Positions 34,757 to 44,697 of a stretch of DNA of 64,000 bases are shown here, piece by piece (the stretch's first letter is position 1; the number at the start of each line of letters is the position of its first letter). Source of the DNA: Bacteroidota bacterium (GTDB lineage Bacteria > Bacteroidota > Bacteroidia > Bacteroidales > Porphyromonadaceae); contig JAEWWU010000005.1 of assembly GCA_023396255.1 (NCBI GenBank), forward strand, positions 62,001-126,000. The letters run 5' to 3'. Position numbers and translations under genes: made by a program. The notes beneath the pieces are model-generated. The model did no database searches, was not told the DNA's origin, and saw only the letters and a program-made list of their open reading frames with translations.

Positions 34757-35650
34757 TTGGAAACAGAGAATCAAACCCCTCCGGAGGGTACTCCCTCCCC
34801 ACAAGAGACCCCTCGAATAGCAGCCATCACAATGGCGCGCAACGATAACTTTTTCCTCGAACGCTGGATTCGTTACTATTCGCAAGAGTTAGGTTCGGAA
34901 AACTTGTACGTTCTATTGGACGGCTTGGAACAAGAAGCTCCTGCCAATGCCCGAGATGCTTTTGTCTCTTGGGTGGAACACAAGCAATTGCCTCGGCTCG
35001 CCGGAGACAAACATCGTATAGACCTTATCAACAAACGCGCACAGCAGTTATTCGCCCAAGGATACGATTATGTCATAGGCACCGATGCCGATGAGTTTTT
35101 GGTGGTAGATCCCCAACTCAATATGAGGTTGGCAGAGTTTATCACACGGCACGGCAAGCACGCCTCTATGTCGGCTTTGGGATTGGATTTGGGACAACGG
35201 ATGGAGGAAGAAGAAGCCCTGGATGCCTCTCGCTCCATCTTGCAACAAAGACACTACGCCGTGTTGTGCGATCGCTATACCAAGGCTTCGGTTCTTTGCA
35301 AAAGAGGAATTAGTTGGGGGAGCGGGTTTCACCGTGTAAAGCGGCGCAATTTTTTCATCGTTCCGGGGCTATACCTTGTACACACAGGATATTGCGATTT
35401 GGGAAAAGTACGCCAACGGATGGGAGATACCGATCGCATCAATGCCGCTTGGGAAGCACACCTCGACCGACGAGCACGCACCATTACCCTCACCTCCGAA
35501 AACACGCCCTTAGAGGGAGAGCGTTGGTTGAATAAAGCTCGCCGTTTGCAAACGTTGTGCCGCAAGATCTATGCTTTCAACAAACCTCATATGCCGGGAA
35601 AGGTAAAGGTGATTCAACTTCCCGAACGTTTTCAGAAAATTGATTTGTAA
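34757..35650 (+). CDS. Glycosyltransferase family 2-like protein
   Basis: 297 residues. 'IAAITMARNDNFFLERWIRY' (from about residue 21) and 'YVIGTDADEFLVVDP' (DxD) match the GT2-like group that starts with 'MxRNE...L.eWi', often acting in surface glycan synthesis. The start is uncertain: the frame begins at a TTG (34757) and the first ATG lies within the conserved domain, so TTG is more likely. The stop overlaps the next gene by one base (TAATG). Confidence 0.8.
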   Translation: METENQTPPEGTPSPQETPRIAAITMARNDNFFLERWIRYYSQELGSENLYVLLDGLEQEAPANARDAFVSWVEHKQLPRLAGDKHRIDLINKRAQQLFAQGYDYVIGTDADEFLVVDPQLNMRLAEFITRHGKHASMSALGLDLGQRMEEEEALDASRSILQQRHYAVLCDRYTKASVLCKRGISWGSGFHRVKRRNFFIVPGLYLVHTGYCDLGKVRQRMGDTDRINAAWEAHLDRRARTITLTSENTPLEGERWLNKARRLQTLCRKIYAFNKPHMPGKVKVIQLPERFQKIDL

Positions 35651-36393
35651 TGCCTTCGGATCTATTAGCCATCCTGCAAAGTTCCGCTCAAGAGAAGCAC
35701 AGAGATTTTTCCAACAAGCTCAAAATAAGCGATTTTCCGGAACAGGTTTTGGGCGTTCCTCTGCCTCGGCTTAGGGAAATAGGCCGAGATACCGCCAAAG
35801 CATACCCCTCTTTATCCTCTCTGCTCAAGGCAGTGGAAAAAGGGTTGGATCGTTACGTAGAAATGCGCTCTTTGTTCATTCTTGCAGGTTGCCGGCTTTG
35901 CCGTACTCAGGAGGATTGGCTCGTCTATCTCGACCAACAAACTCGCCTTTTGGATGGCTGGGCCAATAGTGACCTCCTTCTTGGTGAATTGGGCAAAAAG
36001 CTGCACCGAACAGAAGTTTCCACTGCTTTTACCCAACTCTTCAACGCACAGATGCCCAATCCATATGCGCTGCGCCTCTTTGTCACCCTCAATATGTACC
36101 AAGCTAAACACGGCAAAAAAATAAAAAACATATTGGCGGACTTAAAACAAACAGAACATGCTTGGGATTTGCTCACTCTTCGCCAGGCGGTAGCTTGGAC
36201 CTTGGCCACCCTCTCCATAGAGCACTTCAACGTCATTTATCAGGAGTGGTATTGCGCTCCTCTTTCACCGGAGCACCCCCGAAAAGAGCAAATAGAGATG
36301 ACCTTAAAACTTTACAGGCAAAAGATGCGTGAATCGAAACGAATACCCAGAGAGTATTGCGCTCTACTACTTAGTAATTCGGATTCTTTCTAA
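35650..36393 (+). CDS. DNA alkylation repair protein (AlkD-like)
   Basis: 247 residues made of helical HEAT-like repeats. 'VPLPRLREIGRDTAK' and 'DGWANSDLLLGELGKKL' match the AlkD family of DNA glycosylases that remove alkylated bases such as 3- and 7-methylpurines. The Trp/Asp pair in 'GWANSD' sits where the catalytic residues of the family lie. It is translationally coupled to the glycosyltransferase (1-base overlap), a pairing without an obvious functional link. Confidence 0.88.
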   Translation: MPSDLLAILQSSAQEKHRDFSNKLKISDFPEQVLGVPLPRLREIGRDTAKAYPSLSSLLKAVEKGLDRYVEMRSLFILAGCRLCRTQEDWLVYLDQQTRLLDGWANSDLLLGELGKKLHRTEVSTAFTQLFNAQMPNPYALRLFVTLNMYQAKHGKKIKNILADLKQTEHAWDLLTLRQAVAWTLATLSIEHFNVIYQEWYCAPLSPEHPRKEQIEMTLKLYRQKMRESKRIPREYCALLLSNSDSF

Positions 36394-36430
36394 AAGCCAC
36401 TCATTCCCCGAAAGCAGCATCCGACGCCCT

Positions 36431-37993
36431 ATGCCACAAAATAGTCAGCAAGCCACCCGCACCTCTTTGGCTATGCGCAATGCCTCACTAAGCATTCTGT
36501 GTTATCTATTGCCCTTAATTGCCGCTTTCTTTGCCCGTCGTTACTTCATAGAGGTCTTAGGAGCGGAACTTTTGGGACTCAACAACGTAGTACTCAATAT
36601 TCTCAATGTCCTCAACACCTCGGAACTGGGACTCTCCTCCGCCATTGCTTTTGCCCTGTACGAGCCTCTATACAAAGGAGACCGTACAACGGCGACACAA
36701 ATCGTAACCTTGCAAGCACGTATCTATCGCTGGATTGCTCGATTCATATTGGTGACAAGTATCATCTTACTGTTTTTCTTTCCCTATCTTTTTGCCAAAG
36801 TTCACCTTCCATTGTGGTATGCTTACGCTACCTATGGAGTGATGTTGGTAAGCACTCTGCTTAGTTATTACTTTAATTACAGGCAGGTATTGTTTTCCTC
36901 TGACCAACGAGCCTATATTCCTAACCTTTGCATTAACTCCAATAAACTGCTCAAACTACTCCTGCAAACTGTTTGTATCATTTACTGCTCTCACGGCTAT
37001 TTGTGGTGGTTGGGCTGGGAGCTCTTTTTTGCTTTTACCCTTACGGGAACTTTAGAGTATCTGATTCGGAAACGTTACCCTTGGTTACAATTGAGCCGAG
37101 AGCCGATTGGAAAGCTCCTCAAGATGTATCCGAAAATTGTGAAGCGTACCAAACAACTCATCTTTCACCGGGTAAGCGCTATGCTCCTGCAACAAGGGGT
37201 TACGTTGGTTATCTATGGCATTTTGGGGGCTATTGTCGTAACCGAATACAACAACTACACCACTCTTTATTTAGGACTGTCGACCCTTGTTTCTTTTGTT
37301 TTCTACAACCTGCAAGGAGGGATTGGCAACAAAATAGTGGAATGCCGAGAGGAAGGTATCGGTAACGGTGTCGTGGAGCGGCTTTTTAGACAATTGTTTT
37401 CTTTGCGAATGTATGTCTCTGCCATTTGCATCACAAGCCTGTATCTACTTGCACCTTCATTTATTGCGCTTTGGGTGGGGCAAGATATGCTCTTCGACAA
37501 CTATGCTTTTTTCCTCTCCCTGCTGTACATCTTCCTATTGCTCAACAGAGCTCCGGACGATTTCATTGCTGCTTATGGGATGTACCAAGATATTTGGGCA
37601 CCTGTCATCGAAATGACGCTCAATATTGCTCTCTCCATTATTTTGGGGCTAATTTGGGGGCTTCCCGGCATATTCGCAGGAGTTATCATCTCATTGGTGA
37701 TTGTGGTCCACGGCTGGAAACCGTTCTTTCTCTACCGCAAAGGATTCGAGATGTCCCCCACACGCTATCTCTCCTTGCTTTTGCCCAATTTGGGCTTGGT
37801 AATCTTCTCTTTAGCTCTGTCGGGCTGGCTCTTTTCTGCACCCTTGCAAGAAAGCTGGGGAAGTTTTATTCTCTTTGCTCTGGGCAGAGGAATGGGAATT
37901 GGTGCAATAACAACGGTTCTTTTTGCCCTCTTTTCTCGCCCATTTCGAGACGGAATAAGCAAAGTGTACACCACTTTGCGCAAAAAGGGGTGA
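36431..37993 (+). CDS. Oligosaccharide flippase (Wzx-like)
   Basis: 520 residues with about 12-14 membrane helices and an N-terminus 'SILCYLLPLIAAFFARRYFI' then 'VLGAELLGLNNVVLNIL', as in polysaccharide biosynthesis flippases of the MOP superfamily, which move lipid-linked repeat units across the inner membrane. I start at the ATG 36431; the longer frame from 36329 would overlap the AlkD-like gene. It may serve the glycan made by the cluster at 11710-16898, which has no flippase of its own in view. Confidence 0.88.
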   Translation: MPQNSQQATRTSLAMRNASLSILCYLLPLIAAFFARRYFIEVLGAELLGLNNVVLNILNVLNTSELGLSSAIAFALYEPLYKGDRTTATQIVTLQARIYRWIARFILVTSIILLFFFPYLFAKVHLPLWYAYATYGVMLVSTLLSYYFNYRQVLFSSDQRAYIPNLCINSNKLLKLLLQTVCIIYCSHGYLWWLGWELFFAFTLTGTLEYLIRKRYPWLQLSREPIGKLLKMYPKIVKRTKQLIFHRVSAMLLQQGVTLVIYGILGAIVVTEYNNYTTLYLGLSTLVSFVFYNLQGGIGNKIVECREEGIGNGVVERLFRQLFSLRMYVSAICITSLYLLAPSFIALWVGQDMLFDNYAFFLSLLYIFLLLNRAPDDFIAAYGMYQDIWAPVIEMTLNIALSIILGLIWGLPGIFAGVIISLVIVVHGWKPFFLYRKGFEMSPTRYLSLLLPNLGLVIFSLALSGWLFSAPLQESWGSFILFALGRGMGIGAITTVLFALFSRPFRDGISKVYTTLRKKG

Positions 37994-38096
37994 ACAAAGA
38001 ACTCATTACTGCCCTTTTATTTGCATCAATTGGCAGTCCAAAATAGCAATTGAACGGATTTAATGTAAGAAATTAAGGCAAGAAAGGGGCCAAACA

Positions 38097-38127
38097 CTTG
38101 TTGTGTGCTTAGAAAATTGTAGTTTTG
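38097..38127 (+). promoter_or_regulatory. Promoter of the DUF4831 gene
   Basis: CTTG at 38097-38100, 19 bases, then TAGTTTTG at 38120-38127 fit the Bacteroidota consensus. Transcription would start near 38134, which argues against the upstream start at 38103 and for the ATG at 38154. Confidence 0.65.
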
Positions 38128-38153
38128 TAAGCATACCACAATGGGCAAAAGTA

Positions 38154-39245
38154 ATGAGAATAAGTCCTGTATCGAGTCTTTTACTCCTCCTGCTTAGCCT
38201 CTGCTCTCTGGCGCAGGCTCAAATTAAGGTTGTGCGCTACGACGCAACGGCTGCCAATGACTTTGGCATTGTCTACTCCCTCCCTGTTACCGAACTCAAA
38301 GTAACTTGTTACGTGAAAAAAGAGGCGGTTATCCCGGGCAAATTATCAGCATATGCACAACGCTTTTTGGGAGAAGAGGCTCCTCTTGCCTCTGTTCGAT
38401 ACAAAATAGAAGACATTTTTCTCTCCACCGAGGGGCAACCCGATTCCAACGCCCGTTTCTTGGCTCTTTTTCGGCAAGGGAAGCGAACCGGCTACCTCAC
38501 CTGCACAGCCGATGGAGTGATCGAATCAATCAATGGGGACTCTGATTTCTCCTCCCTCGACAAAGAGCAAAAACCTCTTCCGAGCAATGATATTCCCTCT
38601 TTTGTCACAGCTGCACTTCCCCAAGAGTATGTATTGGCAACTTCGGACTTCAAGCGCGCCGAAATAGCGGCAAACAAACTCTTTGAACTGCGAGAAGATT
38701 TGCTGACAATTGTTTCGGGGAAAAGCGATCGGATGCCTCAAGATGGCAAAGCAATGGAAATAGCCACCCAAACGCTCCGAGAGCAAATAGCTTCTTTGGA
38801 GGAATTATTCTTGGGACACAAAGAAGTTACCTACGAAGCCTACGAAGCTCGCTACATTCCCTACGACAACACCAACCAACATATCCTGTTTCGCTTCTCT
38901 CCTTTCTACGGAGTAGTGGCCCCCAATGACTTGAGCGGTGCCCCCGTATATCTCTCCGTAACCATCCGAGAGAGTGCCCCTTTGCTAACAGAGAAAGAGG
39001 CGGCTCAAAAAGAGCGCAAACTGAAAGGAATTGTGTATCGTATACCCGGACGTGCTTCTGTTCTCATCAATGGAAAAGGAGTAAAACCTCTGCAATCCGA
39101 AGTAGAACTGGGGCAGATAGGTTCTTTGGAAGCCTTAACCGAGCGGGTGGATATGCGCAAAGACGAAGATTTACAGGTGTACTTCGACACCGCTACCGGA
39201 GCCATTCGCAGCATTCGTAGCAGTAATTCTCTGCTACAACAATGA
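38154..39245 (+). CDS. DUF4831 family exported protein
   Basis: 363 residues with a signal peptide ('SSLLLLLLSLCSLAQAQ', cleaved near residue 23). The mature part begins 'IKVVRYDATAANDFGIVYSL', the hallmark of DUF4831 proteins of Bacteroidota. The function is unknown; the likely location is periplasm or outer membrane. It is 68 bases upstream of the peptide transporter gene with no terminator between, so both may share the promoter at 38097-38127. Confidence 0.85.
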   Translation: MRISPVSSLLLLLLSLCSLAQAQIKVVRYDATAANDFGIVYSLPVTELKVTCYVKKEAVIPGKLSAYAQRFLGEEAPLASVRYKIEDIFLSTEGQPDSNARFLALFRQGKRTGYLTCTADGVIESINGDSDFSSLDKEQKPLPSNDIPSFVTAALPQEYVLATSDFKRAEIAANKLFELREDLLTIVSGKSDRMPQDGKAMEIATQTLREQIASLEELFLGHKEVTYEAYEARYIPYDNTNQHILFRFSPFYGVVAPNDLSGAPVYLSVTIRESAPLLTEKEAAQKERKLKGIVYRIPGRASVLINGKGVKPLQSEVELGQIGSLEALTERVDMRKDEDLQVYFDTATGAIRSIRSSNSLLQQ

Positions 39246-39313
39246 AGTTCGGACCAATATCGACAAAACAAATACGTATAAAATATTTAATCAATTACTA
39301 ATTTATCCTCTTT

Positions 39314-40846
39314 ATGTTAAACAAACACCCTAAAGGTTTAGTATCGGCGTCGCTCACAAATATGGGCGAGCGCTTTGGCTTTTACATTATGATGGGTATC
39401 TTGCTGCTCTTCTTGCAGGCCAAGTTTGGTCTTTCGGGCAAAGAAGCTTCGGTAATTTACTCTATCTTCTATGCATCCGTGTACGTGCTGGCATTGGTCG
39501 GTGGGATTATCGCAGATGCCATTAAGAACTATAAGGGCACCATCTTGGTGGGGCTTATCGTTATGGGAGCCGGCTACGTTATGTTGGGCATTCCCACTCC
39601 CACAGGTGCAGCTAATATGACTCCGTGGCTCGTATTCACTTGCGCCGCTTTGGGCTTCATTTCGTTTGGTAACGGTCTGTTTAAGGGCAACTTACAGGCC
39701 TTGGTTGGACGAATGTACGACAACGACGAGTATCGCAATATGCGTGACTCCGGTTTCTCTCTCTTTTATATGTTCATCAATGTAGGGGCCGTATTTGCAC
39801 CTCTTATGGCGGTGGCCATCCGTAACTGGTGGGTGCAATACAATGGCTTCGTGTATGATGCAAATTTGCCCGAACGTTGCCACCAAATCATCAACGGCAC
39901 TTTGCCCGAAAATATGACCGACCAGGTGATGCAAATGGCTGTTGCCGCCAACAATGGGGCTCCGGTTGCCGACTTAAAGGCTTTTGCACTCAATTACATC
40001 CAAGTGTTTAGCACCGGATTCCACTACGCTTTCTTGGCAGCTGTGGTATTTATGACCATATCGCTCCTCATTTATATCTCAAACAAGAGCAAATATCCTG
40101 CAGATCAGAAAGGTGCTGTTTCCGAAAGCCAAAGCATCAGCAAGGAAGAGATCAAGATGTCTGCTTCTGAAATCCAAACCCGTATATTGGCTTTGTGTGC
40201 CGTGTTTGGCGTAGTTATCTTCTTCTGGATGTCTTTCCACCAAAACGGGGTATCTCTCACTCAGTTCGCCAAGGATTATGTAGACCTCTCGGCCATTAAA
40301 TTGGATTTAGGATTTACAACCATCGTAGGGGCAGAAGTATTCCAATCGGTGAATCCTCTGTTTGTAGTAACCCTCACTCCGCTGTTGCTCTTCATCTTCG
40401 GACAGCTCAAAAAGCGCAATATGGAACCATCAACTCCGAAAAAGATTGTCATTGGTATGCTCATTGCAGCCCTTGCTTTCGTGGTTATGTCTATTGGTTC
40501 TCAAGGGTTGCCCAATTATGAGGCTTTGCAAGGGGGAGAAGTGTTTACCAAGGTATCTCCTTGGCTTTTGGTGCTCACCTACTTCATCCTTACGCTGGCA
40601 GAGTTGTTCATCAGTCCTATGGGTATCAGCTTTGTGTCCAAAGTGGCTCCTCCTCACCTACAAGGTATTATGCAAGGATTGTGGCTCTGTGCGACTGCCG
40701 CGGGGAACTCACTTCTCTTCGTGGGTATGATTCTTTACGAAAACCTATCCATCTCTGCCACTTGGATTATTTTCGCTTCGGCCTGCGGGTTCTCTATGCT
40801 CGTGATGCTCTTGATGGTTAAGTGGTTGGAAAAAGTTGCCAAGTAA
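39314..40846 (+). CDS. POT family proton-coupled peptide transporter
   Basis: 510 residues and about 14 membrane helices. 'MGERFGFYIMMGILLLFLQAKFG' contains the ExxER-type start of POT/PTR2 carriers (GERF), followed by 'GGIIADAIKNYKGTI', 'FGNGLFKGNLQALVG' and 'SFHQNG'. It imports di- and tripeptides with protons. This fits an organism that feeds on peptides and carries a DPP4 (57869-60052). It is followed by a terminator. Confidence 0.93.
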   Translation: MLNKHPKGLVSASLTNMGERFGFYIMMGILLLFLQAKFGLSGKEASVIYSIFYASVYVLALVGGIIADAIKNYKGTILVGLIVMGAGYVMLGIPTPTGAANMTPWLVFTCAALGFISFGNGLFKGNLQALVGRMYDNDEYRNMRDSGFSLFYMFINVGAVFAPLMAVAIRNWWVQYNGFVYDANLPERCHQIINGTLPENMTDQVMQMAVAANNGAPVADLKAFALNYIQVFSTGFHYAFLAAVVFMTISLLIYISNKSKYPADQKGAVSESQSISKEEIKMSASEIQTRILALCAVFGVVIFFWMSFHQNGVSLTQFAKDYVDLSAIKLDLGFTTIVGAEVFQSVNPLFVVTLTPLLLFIFGQLKKRNMEPSTPKKIVIGMLIAALAFVVMSIGSQGLPNYEALQGGEVFTKVSPWLLVLTYFILTLAELFISPMGISFVSKVAPPHLQGIMQGLWLCATAAGNSLLFVGMILYENLSISATWIIFASACGFSMLVMLLMVKWLEKVAK

Positions 40847-40878
40847 CCCAAGACTTTCAAAATCAACCCTATAAACAG

Positions 40879-40915
40879 ACTCGTTGTTCCCATCCCCGGG
40901 GGCAGCGAGTTTTTT
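40879..40915 (+). terminator. Rho-independent terminator after the peptide transporter
   Basis: ACTCGTTG pairs with CAGCGAGT (one G-T) and six T follow directly. Confidence 0.8.
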
Positions 40916-41539
40916 CTTTAAGCAAATCTCTCCGTTCTCTTTTCGCTCTTCTGCTTGAGAAAGGCTGCATCTTTTAGAGAATCGCACCTCTCCTCTTCCC
41001 TCCCTCCGGAGATAACAGCAAACTCTTCTCTCTCCATAGCCACCTCCCATCAAGTACTGCTTAAGGGAGATGATAGGAACTTCTTTTGGAGAATTTACTC
41101 GGTCAACAACTGTGATTTTATGAGAACAGATAATCCTTTCTGAATCGCACACTACGGATTTACTTCATCCCCACCGATCTAAGAACAACGGAAAACTCTT
41201 CCTCCCAACCTCCAGCCCTCTTCGTCCGGTCAAAGAGAGTAATAGGTCGGTTATTTCTCTTTGAACTCTTCCTCTTTCCTCTCTTTGCCTAAATCGCAGC
41301 ATTCTGTTTTTTGTTGGGATGCCCCCATCTTCTCCTATCGATTTGGGGATGATGGCAAACCCTTTTCTATATTGGAACCATCTTTCACCTCCTCTCTCTT
41401 TCTTATTAGGAAAGATTTTTTACCTCCCCCATCTGCTGCAAAATGGTCAAAATGCCCAAGTATTGATGATCTAAAAAGGAAAGTAGGGAGCAATCTCAAC
41501 AAATCCGTTATTTTTGTCCATTATTTACAGACAGAACCT
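40916..41539. other. Intergenic stretch before the lipoprotein gene
   Basis: There is no convincing gene here. The plus frame that runs into the lipoprotein from 41261 lacks protein-like composition and contains no signal. A TATTTTTG box at 41509-41516, 24 bases before the lipoprotein start, may be its -7; no -33 TTTG was seen. Confidence 0.45.
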
Positions 41540-43060
41540 ATGATCTCTGTACAAAAACTGCTGGTAGGATTGTGCACAGGACTGTTACTTTTGGGAGCTT
41601 GCGCCCGAAACAACAACTTTGCAACAGACGGAACATTGCAACCTACCCCCCAATCGGACACCATAAAAACAGACACTCTCTTGAGCAAAGAGAGCTCTGC
41701 CACCTATCGTTTTTTACTGTATAACCGCAACAAACAACCGATTCGAATAGAAAGAATAAAGCTGCTACACGGTATCAGCAAAGGATATAGAATCAATGTA
41801 GATGGGCGGTCCGGAGAATTTTTTGAACAAATCCCTCTACAACCCGGAGACAGCCTTTTTGTTCTCCTTGAGGCTACTTACCCACAAGGGGAAAGCGATT
41901 TACCCACCTTGGTCTCCGACTCGTTGCTTATCCGTTGCAACGGGGTGTCTCGGTACGTTACCGTATTGGGCTATCGACAAAATGCCGAACATCTGCAGGG
42001 CGTTGAGGTGACCTCTTCTTTGACACTAACCGCTCAACGCCCCTATATCGTGGAAGACAGTATTGTAGTACACCCGGGGGCACAACTAATCCTTGAAGCA
42101 GGAACACGGCTTTTGATGAGACAAGGGGCACGAATGGTTGTACACGGCTCCCTTATAAGCAATGGAACGGTGGATAAACGCGTGCAAATAGAAGGGTTGC
42201 GCACCGATCACCTCATTCCCTCAGTCCCCTATTTTTTGGTTCCGGGGCAGTGGAAAGAAATATTCCTCTCGAAGCAAAGCTTTGGTAACAGACTGCAATA
42301 CACCACCATATGCAACGGCACTAACGGCATCATATGCCAAGAGTTAGATCATCCGTTGGAGCAAGAGCGACTTTTCGTAGAAGCGTGCCGCATCACCAAT
42401 ATGACCGGAACAGCGGTTGAGCTAAATGGCGGCTCCTATCAACTGCTCAACAGCGAATTGAGCAACACAGGTTCATCCACACTCCTCCTGCGTCGAGGAA
42501 AACTGCAAGCCCAACAACTCTCTATCGTCAACCTCTTTGCGTGGGAACGACGCACTGCCCCCGCCTTTTCGTACGCCTACAAAGAAGAATCTGCCACCAC
42601 TTCGCCCTCCGAATCGGAGGGAGCAGAATTTGTCAATTGCATCATAGATGGTTCCTACGCACTCACCCTTCCCAAAGGCTTTATTGGCGGAGGAGAAGTG
42701 TGGCTACAACAACCTTTGGCCAGTAGATGTTTTTTCAAGGGATGCTATTTGCGCACCTCCCTGCCGGCCCTTCCCTTTTCCGGGGTGATCAACTGCGTAG
42801 AAGCCAAAGCTCTTCCCAAAGATGTTTACCGCCTCACAGGCATCGATTACGGGAACAAGAAATATCATTTTTACTATGATTTTCGCCCCTTGACCAATAC
42901 CCCCGTAACTCAAATGCCCCAAGAGTTACAACCCTTGTTTGTGCAAGACCTTTCCGGAGCCTTACATACGCTTCCGCTACATACGGCAGGGGCACTGGCT
43001 CCCGTAGATTCTTTGACTTCCGCTCCTTGGTGGCATCCGGCAGCTCATATCCGACCCTAA
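41540..43060 (+). CDS. Lipoprotein with a beta-helix-like body
   Basis: 506 residues. The N-terminus 'MISVQKLLVGLCTGLLLLGAC' is a lipoprotein signal with a lipobox at LLGAC; this decided the start. An N-terminal beta domain ('LYNRNKQPIRIERIKLL', 'LQPGDSLFVLLEATYP') is followed by repeated short strands ('VHPGAQLILEAGTRLLMRQG', 'GTAVELNGGSYQLLNSEL') typical of a right-handed beta-helix. The function is not known. It is 2 bases from mnmD, so the two are co-transcribed. Confidence 0.8.
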   Translation: MISVQKLLVGLCTGLLLLGACARNNNFATDGTLQPTPQSDTIKTDTLLSKESSATYRFLLYNRNKQPIRIERIKLLHGISKGYRINVDGRSGEFFEQIPLQPGDSLFVLLEATYPQGESDLPTLVSDSLLIRCNGVSRYVTVLGYRQNAEHLQGVEVTSSLTLTAQRPYIVEDSIVVHPGAQLILEAGTRLLMRQGARMVVHGSLISNGTVDKRVQIEGLRTDHLIPSVPYFLVPGQWKEIFLSKQSFGNRLQYTTICNGTNGIICQELDHPLEQERLFVEACRITNMTGTAVELNGGSYQLLNSELSNTGSSTLLLRRGKLQAQQLSIVNLFAWERRTAPAFSYAYKEESATTSPSESEGAEFVNCIIDGSYALTLPKGFIGGGEVWLQQPLASRCFFKGCYLRTSLPALPFSGVINCVEAKALPKDVYRLTGIDYGNKKYHFYYDFRPLTNTPVTQMPQELQPLFVQDLSGALHTLPLHTAGALAPVDSLTSAPWWHPAAHIRP

Positions 43061-43062
43061 AG

Positions 43063-43776
43063 ATGAAACGCACCATAGTTATCACCGAAGACGGCTCCCC
43101 TACCCTTATCAATACCCAACTGAGCGAGCATTATCACTCCATACACGGGGCGGTTACCGAAAGTAAACATATTTTTATTGCAGCAGGATTAGCGCACCGA
43201 CACAGCACCCCTCACCCAATACCCTTGCGTGTTTTTGAAGTGGGTTTGGGTACAGGGCTCAATGCTCTGCTCTCGCTGGAGTATGCTCAACGCCGGTCAG
43301 TGGCTATCCAATACACCTCTGTGGAGCTGTATCCGCTTCGAGAGGAAGAGTTTTCAGATCTATCCTATCCGGAACTGCAACGATCCGATTTCGATGCCTT
43401 GGGCTATCTGCAACTCTTGCATCGATTGCCTTGGTCAGAATCCCAATCCATCACTCCATTCTTTGAGTTTCACAAGATTTGTACCGATTTGCAAACCCTA
43501 CTGGCACAAGCCAAACTCCCTCCCCAAAGCCAAGATGTAATATTTTTCGATGCCTTTTCGCCCGAAACACAACCCGAATTATGGACGCCCGATTTACTGC
43601 ACTCCCTTACTCAAAGTTTGGCTCCAAATGGGGTGCTTACCACTTACTGCGCCAAGGGTACTGTTCGCAGGGCTCTGCTCTCTTGCGGACTACTTGTGGA
43701 GCGGCTACCCGGGCCTCCCGGAAAAAGAGAAATCCTCAGAGCTACCCGACCGCTACCCTCTACGTCGTCCAAGTAA
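43063..43776 (+). CDS. mnmD: tRNA mnm5s2U34 methyltransferase
   Basis: 237 residues. 'VFEVGLGTGLNALLSLEYA' is the S-adenosylmethionine loop and 'DVIFFDAFSPETQPELWT' is a signature of the MnmC/MnmD methylase family (formerly DUF752). It methylates the aminomethyl group of 5-aminomethyl-2-thiouridine at the wobble base of some tRNAs. Here it is a stand-alone MnmD without the oxidase half of MnmC. I start at the ATG 43063, two bases after the lipoprotein stop. Confidence 0.9.
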   Translation: MKRTIVITEDGSPTLINTQLSEHYHSIHGAVTESKHIFIAAGLAHRHSTPHPIPLRVFEVGLGTGLNALLSLEYAQRRSVAIQYTSVELYPLREEEFSDLSYPELQRSDFDALGYLQLLHRLPWSESQSITPFFEFHKICTDLQTLLAQAKLPPQSQDVIFFDAFSPETQPELWTPDLLHSLTQSLAPNGVLTTYCAKGTVRRALLSCGLLVERLPGPPGKREILRATRPLPSTSSK

Positions 43777-44160
43777 TTTGTGGTATTCTCCTACCATAAG
43801 TTTCTGCCTCTTTGGGTGTACCCATACCTGCCACACCAAAGGAGTCGTTTGCAGGGGTCTAACCCTTCTGTGAATTGCTTGTAGGACAATCTCCCGAGTC
43901 TTCTCCCCAAAAAAAGAAATCCTCAGAGACACCGCCCAAAGAATAGAACGTCTCCCAAATTTGGTTACAACTCGACTTCCGAGAAGAACAGACAGAGAGC
44001 ACTCAGAGAGTTGAGTAGTAAACTTCTTGAGGTTGCCCAAGTATAAAGAAAAGAGAGGTTTCCCTTTCTCCTCCTTCGGGGCAAAACATCAGAGAGCGAA
44101 AGACTTTTTTTGCGCAGCATTCTTGCTACTCTGACCTCCCGTAAAAATTCGCCCACCATT
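43777..44160. other. Gene-free stretch after mnmD
   Basis: Open frames here (for example 43753-44040 minus) overlap the mnmD end in antisense and do not resemble proteins. I see no terminator of good quality after mnmD. Confidence 0.4.
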
Positions 44161-44262
44161 TATTCCCTGCAAATCGGCAATTAGTTCCCTATTTTTGGGT
44201 CATTACTTCCCTCAAAATTTTTGTTACTTCCCTCAAAAAAATTATTCACAGGGAACTATTTT
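44161..44262. repeat. Degenerate dispersed repeat, copy D
   Basis: There are four TTCCCT boxes (two followed by CAAAA) and a final AGGGAACTA. The first box reads TTCCCTGCAAATCG as in copy A, but the GTCCAAG core is missing. It may be a decayed or different member of the family. Confidence 0.5.
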
Positions 44263-44635
44263 TCTCCTCAACACAATATGGGTAATGTAAAGTTGAATTG
44301 ATTGCCCCAAAAAGAAAGCTCATACCACACAGGTGCACCCAAGAAGCCTTTGGAAAATCAGACAAAGCCTTTGTTTTGAACTTCACCAAAAGTTAAATAT
44401 CAATACAATCAAAAAAACGTCTCCCTACTTTCTCCCTTACTCATCCCCTTATGGAGCTTCCCAAACCTTGGGCATCCCTTCCTCTTTATCGAAATACCCT
44501 ACGATGAGGGAATAAAAGCTCCCCTATTATTCGCTCAAAAGCCCTCAATTTATATTTATTATAGTTAAATTGATAGGTTTATAAAACTCCAATAGTTAAA
44601 TATCAGTAAAAACGGGGGGGGTAATTTAATCGCCT

Positions 44636-44643
44636 TATATTTG
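44636..44643 (+). promoter_or_regulatory. -7 box of cassette 1
   Basis: TATATTTG matches TAnnTTTG. The same position in cassette 2 has TACATTTG. A shared GTTAAATATCA-type block lies about 35 bases upstream in place of a TTTG. Confidence 0.6.
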
Positions 44644-44697
44644 TGCCATCGTGACGAGAGAGACATTGATATTACATTCATTTTTAAAAAACATTCT

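Noticed and set aside
41261..41539. 93-codon extension of the lipoprotein frame
   Set aside because: The lipoprotein signal and lipobox begin exactly at 41540, and a -7 box lies within the extension.
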